NCBI GenBank assembly: GCA_016718825.1
Contig: JADKCL010000004.1
Span: 62,001-126,000, forward strand
Length of the DNA: 64,000 nt
Direction: 5' to 3'
Source of the DNA: Bacteroidota bacterium
Lineage (GTDB): Bacteria > Bacteroidota > Bacteroidia > J057 > JADKCL01
The notes under the pieces were generated by a model. It saw only the letters and a program-made list of their open reading frames with translations. It had not been told where the DNA came from and ran no database searches. Positions 17,389-25,780 of this stretch are shown here, in pieces. A program made the translations under genes and the position numbers. The number at the start of each line of letters is the position of its first letter. The stretch's first letter is position 1.

Positions 17389-17990
17389 AGACACCCGATT
17401 CCAACAAGAAAGAAAAAAAAGACAAGGACGGAAAAAAAGAGACAACTGCAGCATTGCCGAGAGATGCTTCCTCCAATCCTGGTTTCTCAATGGCCGCAGT
17501 GGCCAAAAAGACGGGTTCCAGCCTCAACGTTGCCATCAAGTGCATCAATGGCGACCCCAATCGTGCCGCGAACAATACGATCCGAGGGGATTTGAACTAT
17601 TACAATTCGAGGGAAATCGTTCCAGTTCCGTCAAGCATTGCTGTTTATTTGCCTGATGGGTCCAACATCGATGTCAACTATATTTTCCCATGGGCACCCA
17701 ACCAATCTGATCCGCTGCGGCTTGGGGGAGGAATCGTAAAAGGCACACTATCTGAAGGATCCCAGCGGGTCATGGGAACCAAGGACCCCCTCCAAGCACC
17801 TTTCGTCAAAACCGAATGGATCAATGGAACCGCCTGGGTGGAAAGCGTATTCCTCGATGTTCCCGCAGGCGCGACCTACTACGAAGGAGATGTCATCTTT
17901 GGCTTGGGCATTGTTGATCCTGCCACGGGCCGTTTGGCTGTGACGCCCTTCACCTTGCGTGAAGGGGATTGCCTCGACGTCATCGCTTGA
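17385..17990 (+). CDS. Hypothetical protein translationally coupled to the CHAT protease
   Basis: 201 residues that match no family I recognise. Residues 1-25 are strongly charged, rich in Lys, Asp and Glu. The rest looks like a beta-rich folded domain (PVPSSIAVYLPDGSNIDVNY, LDVPAGATYYEGDVIFGLGI). It has no signal peptide, no membrane segment and only two cysteines. Its ATG overlaps the CHAT stop codon, so expression is tied to the protease. The arrangement protease-then-coupled-partner suggests it is a substrate, inhibitor or regulatory subunit of the CHAT protein; this is inference only. An inverted repeat ends the unit 15 bp downstream. Confidence 0.75.
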   Translation: MKTPDSNKKEKKDKDGKKETTAALPRDASSNPGFSMAAVAKKTGSSLNVAIKCINGDPNRAANNTIRGDLNYYNSREIVPVPSSIAVYLPDGSNIDVNYIFPWAPNQSDPLRLGGGIVKGTLSEGSQRVMGTKDPLQAPFVKTEWINGTAWVESVFLDVPAGATYYEGDVIFGLGIVDPATGRLAVTPFTLREGDCLDVIA

Positions 17991-18004
17991 TTTTGAAACG
18001 CTTG

Positions 18005-18038
18005 ATTCCTGAGAAGTTCGGACGAAGTTCTCAGGAAT
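18005..18038. terminator. Convergent hairpin between two facing genes
   Basis: Perfect 11-bp arms, ATTCCTGAGAA (18005-18015) and TTCTCAGGAAT (18028-18038), with a 12-base loop. It lies between the 3' ends of the plus-strand gene ending at 17990 and the minus-strand gene ending at 18031, covering the stop of the latter. There is no T-tract on either side, so factor-independent termination is uncertain. Confidence 0.5.
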
Positions 18039-19038
18039 TGAAGTCAATCTCGGTGTTGTCGCCGATGTTCACGCTGTTGCTTTTGCCACGGAGGGAGGCA
18101 TCGTTGCCGATCACAGAGCCGTTCAGCACGATCGAATCCAACTGCGAATAAGCGCCCAAAATGGAGTTCTTCACAATGGAATTCCGAATGACTGCATTTT
18201 CAGCGATCGCGACATTGGGACCGATGATGCTGCCTTCGATCGTGCAATTCTCCGAGATATGCACCGGATGCAAGATCACACAATCTGGAAAATTGTAATC
18301 CGGCAGGTGTTGGATGCGTTCGAGGAGGATGCGATTCGTCTCCAGCAAACTTTCTTTTTGGCCGCAGTCAAACCAATTGTCGACCATGTGCGTGCGAATG
18401 CGCACCCCGGCGGCAATCAACTTCATGATCGCATCGGTCAGGTGATATTCGTTGCGGTCACCCCGCTCCTTGTTGGTGATCAAGTTTTGAAGGGCATCCA
18501 CGAGCGCCGTCACCTCCTTGATGCGGTACAATCCTACCAATGCAAGGTTGCTTTTGGGAATGCGCGGCTTCTCCACGACGCTTGTGACATAGCCGTTTTC
18601 ATCCAGCATCGCCACGCCAAACTTCCTCGGATCGTCGACCACCTGAACCCCGACGGTGCTGTCCAATGACCGCAAAACAGCTTCCAAATCCACATCGAAG
18701 ATGGTATCGCCCAGTACGATCAGGATTTCGTCGGCTTCGATGAACGAATTGCGTGCCACCCAGATGGCATGGCCGGTCCCCTCACGCGGAGATTGAACGA
18801 CAAACTCCATGTTGATTTGGCCAGCGTAACGTGCACGCACGAACTCCTCGATTTTTTCCCCGAGGTAGCCGATCACAAAGACAAAATCCTTGATGCCTAC
18901 CGACATCAGGTTTTCGATGATATGCCCCAAAATGGGTTTACCCGCCACCGGTATGAGCGGTTTCGGCTGCGTATGCGTATGTGGCCGGAGTGTGGTACCC
19001 ACACCCGCGACCGGGATGACGGCTTTGATCATTCGCAC
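18031..19038 (-). CDS. Sugar-1-phosphate nucleotidyltransferase
   Basis: 335 residues, with an N-terminal nucleotidyltransferase domain (1-240) and a C-terminal left-handed beta-helix of hexapeptide repeats (about 250-330: ISENCTIEGSIIGPNVAIAE). The family signature is clear: VIPVAGVGTTLRPHT, then QPKPLIPVAGKPI and, downstream, GDTIFD and VEKPRIP. It is expected to transfer a nucleotide to a hexose-1-phosphate to feed cell-surface polysaccharide synthesis. RmlA-, GlmU- or mannose-1-phosphate-type specificity cannot be decided from sequence alone. The GxGTTLRP form of the usual GxGTRLxP motif is the common variant in archaeal-type enzymes. ATG at 19038 is followed two codons later by a second ATG. 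No obvious operon partner. Confidence 0.9.
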   Translation of the reverse strand: MRMIKAVIPVAGVGTTLRPHTHTQPKPLIPVAGKPILGHIIENLMSVGIKDFVFVIGYLGEKIEEFVRARYAGQINMEFVVQSPREGTGHAIWVARNSFIEADEILIVLGDTIFDVDLEAVLRSLDSTVGVQVVDDPRKFGVAMLDENGYVTSVVEKPRIPKSNLALVGLYRIKEVTALVDALQNLITNKERGDRNEYHLTDAIMKLIAAGVRIRTHMVDNWFDCGQKESLLETNRILLERIQHLPDYNFPDCVILHPVHISENCTIEGSIIGPNVAIAENAVIRNSIVKNSILGAYSQLDSIVLNGSVIGNDASLRGKSNSVNIGDNTEIDFNS

Positions 19039-19102
19039 AGGGCGTTGCTTTCAGAGAAGAATTGAACGGCCAAAGTTAAAGTGGATTGCCCAGAGCAGCA
19101 AT

Positions 19103-19135
19103 AAAAAAAGGCATCCGAATCAAGCGGATGCCTTT
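19103..19135 (-). terminator. Factor-independent terminator
   Basis: Read on the minus strand: arms AAAGGCATCCG and CGGATGCCTTT around a 7-base loop, followed directly by a run of T. It ends the transcript of the small secreted protein gene whose stop is at 19163. Confidence 0.85.
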
Positions 19136-19162
19136 CTATTGGCCTCCTGCGGAGGCGCCCAA

Positions 19163-19504
19163 TTACTTGGTCTCTTCAGGTTTTGCAGCGGCAGCGGAAC
19201 TGCCTGTGGTGCTGACTTTGGTGGCAGCATGGCTGCAGCTGGTTTTCGCAGCGGCGCCTTGGCAGCTCGTTTTGGAAGCAGCAGCGGCGTTGGCACAGCT
19301 GGTTTTGGCAACGGAGCCACCATTGGTGGTTGTTGTCGTGGTGCTACCACTTGCAGCGGTTTTGCTTGCACAGCAGCCATGACCGGCAGCGGCAGATTTT
19401 GCACCTGTACAATGCGAAGGCGCCTGTGCAGATGCCTGTGAGGAAATCATCAATCCGCCGATCATCAGACCGCAGACCATCAACAATTTGGATACCATTT
19501 TCAT
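19163..19504 (-). CDS. Small secreted Ala/Ser/Thr- and Cys-containing protein
   Basis: 113 residues. The first 27 form a clear signal peptide (KLLMVCGLMIGGLMISSQASA, cleavage after AQA). The mature part is low-complexity Ala/Ser/Thr/Lys with short repeated Cys motifs: HGCCASKTAASG, then KTSCANAAAASKTSC and AKTSCSHAATK. The repeated K-T-S-C spacing suggests a metal-binding or cross-linked peptide, but no family is recognised. It stands alone with its own terminator immediately downstream, which supports real expression. Confidence 0.75.
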   Translation of the reverse strand: MKMVSKLLMVCGLMIGGLMISSQASAQAPSHCTGAKSAAAGHGCCASKTAASGSTTTTTTNGGSVAKTSCANAAAASKTSCQGAAAKTSCSHAATKVSTTGSSAAAAKPEETK

Positions 19505-19604
19505 CTTTTATTCGATTTTGAGGTGGAAACACGATTCTTGGAACCGAAACCTAGACCAAGATACGGATTTTTCAGGTCTTCGGATCAATTCATCGCAACT
19601 TCAA

Positions 19605-20924
19605 TCAGTCGATGTCCATTTTAAGGATATAGTGGTCATGCGCATTGATGGTGACATCGAGGTCATTCAACAAACTCATCAAACCAAAAAATGTACGGTT
19701 CACATAGATGGCGTGCGCGCTACCTCGCCCGCCATGTTTTTGCTGCACATCGCTGATTCTGCCGACTTCCATCCCGAATTTATACAACTCATCGAGGTAG
19801 GAATCGTCGCCAAAATTGAAAGTTTCCGAGAAGAATGGCTTTTCGACCAAGGAAAGAAAGGTATTCAGAATCCCTAACACAAAATCCCTGTCAGATTCCG
19901 TGTCCTCCTCATTCAGCAACTCCAAGGCGTAGCAAACCTGCAGCAACCGCTCGGGATTGTTGCGCACTTTGGGGTGAATCACGGAAAAATAGGCCTTGTA
20001 GAAGTCCGGGGGCACAACTTTCACACAACCAAAATCCAGAACCCCCAACTTTCCGTCGGGCGTAAGCAGGAAGTTGCCCGGATGCGGGTCGGCATGCACC
20101 TTTCCCAAAACGTGCAGTTGAAAGGTCGTAAAGTCCCAGAGTGCTTGCCCGATTTGATTCCGAATTTCAGCTGAAGGATTCGTCTCCATGAACTCGCGCA
20201 TGTGCATTCCTTCCAGCCATTCCATGGTCAAGATGCGCTCTCCGCTGAGTTCGGGGTAGTATTTTGGGAAATGCAAATTGGGGATATGGGCGCAAGCTGC
20301 CCCGATTTCCATGGCATTTTTAAGTTCGAGGCGGTAATCGGTTTCTTCGATAAGTCTTGCCTGTACCTCATCAAAAAACTTACCGATATCTGCATCTGAA
20401 ATTTTGGCAACACGTCTTGCGATGGGCCTGACCATGCGCAGGTCTGAGACGATGGAGTCTGCGACGCCAGGATATTGAATCTTGACAGCCAGCGTTTTGC
20501 CATTCAATTTGGCCTTGTGTACCTGACCAATCGAGGCGGCATGGGTGGCATGCAAATCGAATTCGTCAAAAATCTCATTGGGCGACTTGCCAAACTGCTC
20601 CCTGAAAGTCTTCACGACCAAGGGTGCGGATAGCGGTGGCGCACTGTATTGGGCATTGGCAAACTTGCGGGTGTATTCGCGCGGAAGCATTCCTTTGTCC
20701 ATGCTGAGCATTTGGGCAATTTTTAATGCCCCACCCTTGAGTTGGCTGAGTTCCCCGTAAATGTCTTCGGCATTTTTGGCATCCAGTTCGGAGCGATCGA
20801 GGTCTTTGTCAAAAATCTTTTTGGTGTAGTGGACCGCATAGTTACGTCCTACTTTGGCTCCTGTGCGAATGAAACGTGTTGCACGTTGCACTTTTGAGGA
20901 CGGAATTTTGTCTTGTTCTTTCAT
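19605..20924 (-). CDS. ABC1/UbiB (AarF) family atypical kinase
   Basis: 439 residues, the normal size of the UbiB/ABC1 family. Motifs in order: KGGALKIAQMLS (the KxGQ-like motif), HAASIGQVHKAKL (Ala-rich loop that replaces the usual glycine-rich loop), AVKIQYPGV with the ATP-binding Lys, EETDYRLELKN (ExD), VHADPHPGNFLL (catalytic loop) and VLDFGCVK (DFG). These proteins are ATPases or kinases linked to quinone or lipid metabolism; substrates are rarely known. No C-terminal membrane helix is obvious. It lies downstream of a TetR regulator and a secreted low-complexity protein on the same strand but is separated from them by a terminator. Confidence 0.9.
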   Translation of the reverse strand: MKEQDKIPSSKVQRATRFIRTGAKVGRNYAVHYTKKIFDKDLDRSELDAKNAEDIYGELSQLKGGALKIAQMLSMDKGMLPREYTRKFANAQYSAPPLSAPLVVKTFREQFGKSPNEIFDEFDLHATHAASIGQVHKAKLNGKTLAVKIQYPGVADSIVSDLRMVRPIARRVAKISDADIGKFFDEVQARLIEETDYRLELKNAMEIGAACAHIPNLHFPKYYPELSGERILTMEWLEGMHMREFMETNPSAEIRNQIGQALWDFTTFQLHVLGKVHADPHPGNFLLTPDGKLGVLDFGCVKVVPPDFYKAYFSVIHPKVRNNPERLLQVCYALELLNEEDTESDRDFVLGILNTFLSLVEKPFFSETFNFGDDSYLDELYKFGMEVGRISDVQQKHGGRGSAHAIYVNRTFFGLMSLLNDLDVTINAHDHYILKMDID

Positions 20925-21039
20925 TCAAGGGTCAAAAGACGATGTTAGTTGTCTTTCGCCAAATGATTAACGGAGTGCGGGTCATTTAGTTTGATGACCT
21001 TGATCATCGACAATTTGCTGGAGCACCATGGAGGTAGAA

Positions 21040-21075
21040 AAAAGAAAGATCGGACGACAATTTTGACATCCGATC
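21040..21075 (-). terminator. Factor-independent terminator
   Basis: On the minus strand, arms GATCGGA and TCCGATC enclose a 14-base loop that can pair further (CAA/TTG). They are followed by TTTCTTTTTTC. It lies 30 bp downstream of the stop of the 21105-22328 gene. Confidence 0.7.
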
Positions 21076-21104
21076 CCTATTTTATCTAAGAAATTGCCTT
21101 ACAA

Positions 21105-22328
21105 TCAAGGCTGCTTGGCCTTCTGATAGGCTGCACGCATTTCTTTATATCGTTCCTCGAATCTCCAAGTTGAAAAACCGGGATCCAATTTTTTGATTTC
21201 AACAATGGAAAGCTGCATTTCGTTGAGTGCATACTCCACCGCACGAACGGTATGTTCGCGCTCCAAACCTTCCCAATTTGAGTATTTAAACAACTGCTCA
21301 AGTGTTTCAATGTCAAATTCGGCTTTTTCCAAGGCAATTCTTGCCGGGCTAAGGCTATAATCTGGCTTGGGACGCTTGGTTCCTTCACCAGCGACGGGGG
21401 TTAATGCCACATACTTTCCTTCCTGCTCGCTCGTTGCCGATGCCGCAGAAGCAGCCTCATTGGCTCCCGCAGCACCTGCCGAATTGCCCATCGCCGCGCC
21501 ATCGCCAACGGAGGGATCCGCTGTTTTGGTACTCGGAGGAACAGAAACGGAAGTGTATTCGGCAGCAGGATTCGTGATAATCGTACTCGAAGTACCTGAA
21601 TCTACCGTGGCCTCCCCTGCTACGGAATTGGCACCCTTGTTGTCACTTGCTTCTGGGTCAGAAGTCCTTATGTCATTGGGTTCGAGATCAACCTTGGGTG
21701 CGACACCTTGGTCAGGATCTTTTTTCTCGACAATTGCAGTTTCAGCTGGCATCGGCCCGCTGGGGGTCTTGTTGTCGCGACTTCCCGGTGGCACAGGACG
21801 GGGCACATCTCTTGGATCGAAACCGGAAACCTTTGTGGCGGTAGTCGGAGTGGCCTTCTTTTCTGGCACATAATCAGGCGGGACAAATTTGGCATCAGCT
21901 TCTTGGGCCTTGCCATCGGATGCTGATTTTCCATCCACGGAATTGGCATCGGCCGTCTTGGCTGCGGTGCTGTCTTTTTCGGATTCCTTTTTGTTATCGC
22001 CTGTACCTGTGACTTTTTCCAGATCGCTCTTTGCTCTATCCACCTCATTGCCTGCACTTTCGAATGCCTTCTTCGTCTGATCCACCTCACGTGTTATCTC
22101 CTTTGGTGCATTCGTGATGGTCTTGACGTCAGTACGAACATCCTTGATGGGCTGCACAACCTCCTTTGTCACCTGCTGCGTGGTGTTCATTGGAGCTGTT
22201 ACCGTATTGGTCACATTTTTGATGGCATTCGGGACCCCCTGTCCTTTCACAACAAAAGATGACAGGATAAATGTCAGAAACAAAACTCCAAGCCCCAATC
22301 GATGAAAATGTGTTGATTTTCGCATCAT
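21105..22328 (-). CDS. Secreted low-complexity protein, unknown function
   Basis: About 407 residues from the paired ATGs at 22328/22325. A signal peptide follows (LGLGVLFLTFILSSFVVKGQ). Residues about 30-110 are predicted helical (NAIKNVTNTVTAP, VVQPIKDVRTDVKTI, VDQTKKAFESAGNEVDRAK). Residues about 110-320 are a disordered Ser/Ala/Thr/Pro/Glu linker. The last about 85 residues form a compact helical domain (LEKAEFDIETLEQLFKYS ... FSTWRFEERYKEMRAAYQKA). An ATG at 22427 overlapping the tetR stop would add 33 residues with no coding character, so I reject it as the start. No family recognised. It may be controlled by the adjacent TetR protein. Confidence 0.75.
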   Translation of the reverse strand: MMRKSTHFHRLGLGVLFLTFILSSFVVKGQGVPNAIKNVTNTVTAPMNTTQQVTKEVVQPIKDVRTDVKTITNAPKEITREVDQTKKAFESAGNEVDRAKSDLEKVTGTGDNKKESEKDSTAAKTADANSVDGKSASDGKAQEADAKFVPPDYVPEKKATPTTATKVSGFDPRDVPRPVPPGSRDNKTPSGPMPAETAIVEKKDPDQGVAPKVDLEPNDIRTSDPEASDNKGANSVAGEATVDSGTSSTIITNPAAEYTSVSVPPSTKTADPSVGDGAAMGNSAGAAGANEAASAASATSEQEGKYVALTPVAGEGTKRPKPDYSLSPARIALEKAEFDIETLEQLFKYSNWEGLEREHTVRAVEYALNEMQLSIVEIKKLDPGFSTWRFEERYKEMRAAYQKAKQP

Positions 22329-22423
22329 GCCGTCAAATTCCGTATTCAAAGGAAGAAAATTAAGGATATTCTGTGTAAAAACACAATTTAAAAGCGACAA
22401 ATCTTTCGTTAGGGACCGTTGCA

Positions 22424-23053
22424 TCAATGGCCTGTGACCATGAATTTCGCAAAATCAAACGCCGAATCCACGACATTCCTGCCCATGATATCGAAGCCCA
22501 GATTTACAGCCTTTTCGACTGCTTGATCACTGACCGTATGGTTGGCACTTTCATCTGTGATCCATTTGTTGAGCAAAAAAAGCATCTGCGGCCAATGCCA
22601 GCCTGCGTATTCGTCACCGATCATCATCCGTTCTGCAATTTCTCCAGATTCAATGCCCTCCTTCAACAATTCGTTCACGAAAATCAGGAAGGAATGCTTG
22701 AATCCCCCTAAAAACGTGGGATTGTAGTTCCAGATCCCCAACTTTGGGGCAAACATTTTGACGAATTCGTCTTCTTTTCCCAGGTTTTCAAAAAAGGTAT
22801 AATAGTATGCGAGCATCTTCTCGCGCACGCTGTACTGGGCATATTCTTCAGAGGTCTCAAGAGTTTCGAGTGTTGTACGCAGGTACTGAACCCAAACGGC
22901 CTCTTGCAATGCCTCCAAGGTTGAAAATGTTGTCTCAAAATCAACGATGTCGAGGGAGGCAGCGCTAGCTATTTCCATCCTCGAAACCGGCAACGTTCCT
23001 TTTTCAAATGCAAGCCGCTTATAGGCTTCAATCAACGCAGATGTATGTTCCAT
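22424..23053 (-). CDS. TetR/AcrR family transcriptional regulator
   Basis: 209 residues. The N-terminal helix-turn-helix region (about 5-50: ALIEAYKRLAFEKGTLPVSR, then EIASAASLDIVDFETTFSTL) is a divergent TetR DNA-binding domain. The remainder is an all-helical ligand domain (AYYYTFFENLGKEDEFVKM; HSFLIFVNELLKEGIESGE) of the type often found in Bacteroidota next to ABC1 kinase genes. It is the first gene of a minus-strand run with the secreted protein and the ABC1 kinase, so local regulation of these genes is likely but inferred. A promoter element lies right before the start. Confidence 0.8.
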   Translation of the reverse strand: MEHTSALIEAYKRLAFEKGTLPVSRMEIASAASLDIVDFETTFSTLEALQEAVWVQYLRTTLETLETSEEYAQYSVREKMLAYYYTFFENLGKEDEFVKMFAPKLGIWNYNPTFLGGFKHSFLIFVNELLKEGIESGEIAERMMIGDEYAGWHWPQMLFLLNKWITDESANHTVSDQAVEKAVNLGFDIMGRNVVDSAFDFAKFMVTGH

Positions 23054-23057
23054 GTTG

Positions 23058-23089
23058 CAAAGTTAGGGTGAATGAACCGATTGCGCCAA
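23058..23089 (-). promoter_or_regulatory. Promoter of the tetR gene
   Basis: On the minus strand, TTG (23089-23087), 21 bases, then TAACTTTG (23065-23058), a full match to the Bacteroidota consensus. Only 4 bases separate it from the ATG at 23053, implying a leaderless or near-leaderless mRNA. Confidence 0.6.
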
Positions 23090-23260
23090 CGGCAAAGGGT
23101 GATTTTGAACTATAAAGCAATGATTTTCCTCCTTATGGAAGATCGGTTGCCGTCCTGGATCATCGATCAAACGGCACTCATGGCCGCTTTACCGCATAGA
23201 TTGTGTTCCACCTAAAAAGTACCCGATTCCAAAGCTGCTCAATGGGCAAATCGACCTGAA

Positions 23261-24550
23261 TCAAGCCAAATCGACCAATTGAACCAAGGTTACCACATTT
23301 TTGTCCCGTTTCAATACGGTGAACTCATACCCATCAAATTCGATCTTGTCGTTCACCGCAGGAATTGACCCAAACCGCAAGCTGAGCAGACCGGCAAGCG
23401 TTTCATAATGCTCGTCCTTCTTGATCGCGTGCGGCAGCATGTCATTGATATCATCGAGGGCCGTTCCTGCAAGGACATGGTAGGTGCCTTCTTTGATCAT
23501 TTCAACAAACGGTGCCTCGTCATCAAATTCATCCTGAATCTCGCCTACAAGCTCTTCCAAGATGTCTTCCATCGTGATAATGCCGCTTGTGCCTCCGTAC
23601 TCGTTAACGACCACGGCGATCTGCTCATGCTTTTGTTGAAACTCCTTGAGCAGCGGACCGATTTTTTTGGTTTCCGGTACTGCCGGCATTGGGCGCATGA
23701 CATCACGAATTTCAAATTTTTCCCCTCGGCGGATTTTCAAGAGGAGGTCCTTGAGGTAAACGACACCGACAATATTGTCAAGCCCGCCCGCGTGGCAGGG
23801 AATCCGCGAAAAACGTGCCTCAAGGATTTCCTCCAACTTCTGATCGTCAAAGTCCTCCAAATCGATTGCCAGCAACTGCGTGCGCGGAACCATCACCTGT
23901 CTTGCTGTACGCTCCGAGAAATTGAAGGCATTTTTGATGATGTCGTAGTCCGTCGCTTCAATGGCACCCGTCTTTTGCCCTTGCTGCATCAAAAATTTCA
24001 ATTCGTCGTTGCTATGGACCTCTACTTCGTGTGACGGAGCAATTCCTGCCACCCTCAAGAGCACGTTGGAAATCCCGTTGAGTGCCCAAATGAAAGGCTT
24101 AAAAACAAGGTAAAAAACCCGCAACGGGAAAGAAACAATGAGTGTCACCTTCTCAGCACGCTGAATCGCCACTGACTTGGGGGCGAGCTCGCCAAAGATG
24201 ATGTGCAACATCGTCATCAGGGTGAAGGCAAAAACGAAAGCAATGTTCTCCGCCAAGTGCTCATCCATCTCTATCCCAAGCGCATGGGTGATCGACAAAA
24301 ACACCTTGGAAAAGACAGGTTCGCCAATCCAACCCAAACCAAGACTTGCCAAAGTAACCCCGAGCTGCGTTGCAGCGAGATAACCATCCAAGTGATTGAC
24401 GATGTGTGACGCTAGATTAGCTGCACGATGCCCTTCTGCGACACGTACTTCAAGTTGAGAAGCGCGCACCTTGACGATTGCGAATTCCGACGCGACAAAA
24501 AAGCCATTCAGGAAAACCAAAAAAAACGTAAAAAGTAACTCCAGGGCCAT
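23261..24550 (-). CDS. CNNM/CorC (hemolysin-type) transporter-like membrane protein
   Basis: 429 residues, typical length. Order: DUF21/CNNM transmembrane domain (1-190; LLFTFFLVFLNGFFVASEFA and LGVTLASLGLGWIGE), paired CBS domains (about 210-340; MVPRTQLLAIDLEDF and VVVNEYGGTSGIITMEDILE) and a C-terminal CorC/HlyC domain (about 345-425). Family members are implicated in magnesium or cobalt efflux; the hemolysin name is historical. It is a paralogue of the GldE-like protein at 38062-39423 but longer in its CBS linker. It stands alone, with about 200 bp of non-coding sequence downstream. Confidence 0.9.
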   Translation of the reverse strand: MALELLFTFFLVFLNGFFVASEFAIVKVRASQLEVRVAEGHRAANLASHIVNHLDGYLAATQLGVTLASLGLGWIGEPVFSKVFLSITHALGIEMDEHLAENIAFVFAFTLMTMLHIIFGELAPKSVAIQRAEKVTLIVSFPLRVFYLVFKPFIWALNGISNVLLRVAGIAPSHEVEVHSNDELKFLMQQGQKTGAIEATDYDIIKNAFNFSERTARQVMVPRTQLLAIDLEDFDDQKLEEILEARFSRIPCHAGGLDNIVGVVYLKDLLLKIRRGEKFEIRDVMRPMPAVPETKKIGPLLKEFQQKHEQIAVVVNEYGGTSGIITMEDILEELVGEIQDEFDDEAPFVEMIKEGTYHVLAGTALDDINDMLPHAIKKDEHYETLAGLLSLRFGSIPAVNDKIEFDGYEFTVLKRDKNVVTLVQLVDLA

Positions 24551-24709
24551 TGGCTGTGCTCATGTAAAGGCTGCAATTTAGGCATTTGCGTCATCCATTT
24601 CACATTCTTGCTTCATTTCTGAGCGGCATCCCTGTTAAAGCGGTGATTTGGGAAGGACAAACGCCGGTAATTCTCCCTAACGCTCAGGATCAGAGGGCAG
24701 TTGGCTGAG

Positions 24710-25336
24710 CTAAACCATGACCGCCATGACGGAACAGAAGGAATGCGCTTGCCCCCTTTTACGACTTCCCTGCAAGACAATATGGTGCTGTGGCTTCCGG
24801 TCCAGAATCTCTGGATCTGCCTGAACCACCTCCAAAAACCAAGGGTCGTCAATTCGAAACCTGTAACCTATTCCACCAAATTGGAATTTCAATTCGAGGT
24901 CTACCCGCTTGCTCCGAGGGTGCTCCTTCCCGACCTCGATACTGCAAGATTGGGCGTCGAGCAGCATGAAACCTTCAAAGCTGGCAACGTTCCCCGCCAC
25001 ATCCCGAAGGCTGCTGCTTCTTTTGGCGCAATAATTTACAATGAGCGACTCATCCATAACACCACGGAAGCGCAGGCTGTAGGGATCAAAAACCACTGTG
25101 CCCTTGCAGTCATGGAAATCCTGTGCCGACAATGCCTCAAACTCCAGGATATCGCGCGGCACGATGTCAACGACAAGGCCGGCCGGAATCGAAGGTCTTT
25201 TTGGCGCCATCACGAGCCTGATCCATCTCGGCCCCATTGAATCGACCAAGGGAATTCCATCTTGGAGCAAAATTCCGACTAAAATCCGGCCTCCTTCCAC
25301 AGTGGAATTGGCCAAACAAACCATTTGAATTTTCAT
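24710..25336 (-). CDS. Probable dual-OB-domain protein
   Basis: 208 residues. The start MKIQMVCLANSTVEGGRILV and the PRWIRLVMAPK segment match what I recall of the dual OB-fold family (typically starting with a Lys/Ser-rich strand, then GGRCIAGI, then WIRPVS). The central EFEALSAQDFH and DPYSLRFRGVMDESLI and the C-terminal AHSFCSVMAVMV fit the same pattern. No catalytic residues are apparent; OB folds suggest nucleic-acid binding, but the function is unknown. It is preceded at 19 bp by a small gene on the same strand and by a good promoter further up. Family assignment is from memory of the motif pattern, hence moderate confidence. Confidence 0.65.
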   Translation of the reverse strand: MKIQMVCLANSTVEGGRILVGILLQDGIPLVDSMGPRWIRLVMAPKRPSIPAGLVVDIVPRDILEFEALSAQDFHDCKGTVVFDPYSLRFRGVMDESLIVNYCAKRSSSLRDVAGNVASFEGFMLLDAQSCSIEVGKEHPRSKRVDLELKFQFGGIGYRFRIDDPWFLEVVQADPEILDRKPQHHIVLQGSRKRGQAHSFCSVMAVMV

Positions 25337-25354
25337 AGCATCAGCGTGTACGTA

Positions 25355-25606
25355 TTAATTGAATTGAAAAAATTTGGTCCATTCTCTGCCACCCAAGTCC
25401 GTGTTCCCTCGAAGTGAAGCTCGGTCCTTCGCCCCTCTTTTTACTAACCACGCGGTACTTCGCGCCTTTTCCAGCTTGATTGGAATCACCATTCCCGCAT
25501 CAATCCCGAAATCCAAAGACGACAGCAATGCTGAAGCACGCCGCAGGCTCTTCTCCATCTTGTCGCCCCTCCTTGGCACCAAATGGAAAACCTTCGACAC
25601 ACGCAC
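25355..25606 (-). CDS. Small hypothetical protein upstream of the dual-OB gene
   Basis: 83 residues starting at a GTG that directly follows an in-frame stop and TAC, so no longer version exists. It is rich in basic residues (VPRRGDKMEKSLRRA; KRGAKDRASLRG) with a hydrophobic middle. There is no signal peptide and no recognised family. Support comes only from position: it lies between a well-formed promoter (25716-25745) and the dual-OB gene 19 bp downstream, on the same strand. It could equally be a leader region. Confidence 0.35.
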   Translation of the reverse strand: MRVSKVFHLVPRRGDKMEKSLRRASALLSSLDFGIDAGMVIPIKLEKARSTAWLVKRGAKDRASLRGNTDLGGREWTKFFQFN

Positions 25607-25715
25607 GTATTAGATCCGCTGGACCCAAAAACCACCACTTATTCAGGAAATAGCATCATCAAATTTGCCGCGCAAATTCCTCCCCACTTGTCGACGTCCT
25701 CCATTGATGATGCTA

Positions 25716-25745
25716 CAAATATACAACACGATTCCGGAATTGCAA
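25716..25745 (-). promoter_or_regulatory. Promoter of the dual-OB gene unit
   Basis: On the minus strand, TTG (25745-25743), exactly 19 bases, then TATATTTG (25723-25716): an ideal Bacteroidota promoter. The leader downstream (25715 to 25607) contains a possible 21-codon ORF beginning MEDVDKWGGICAAN at about 25704. Confidence 0.6.
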
Positions 25746-25780
25746 GCAATTTGCTAATTAAATTATTTCACGCTAAGCGA

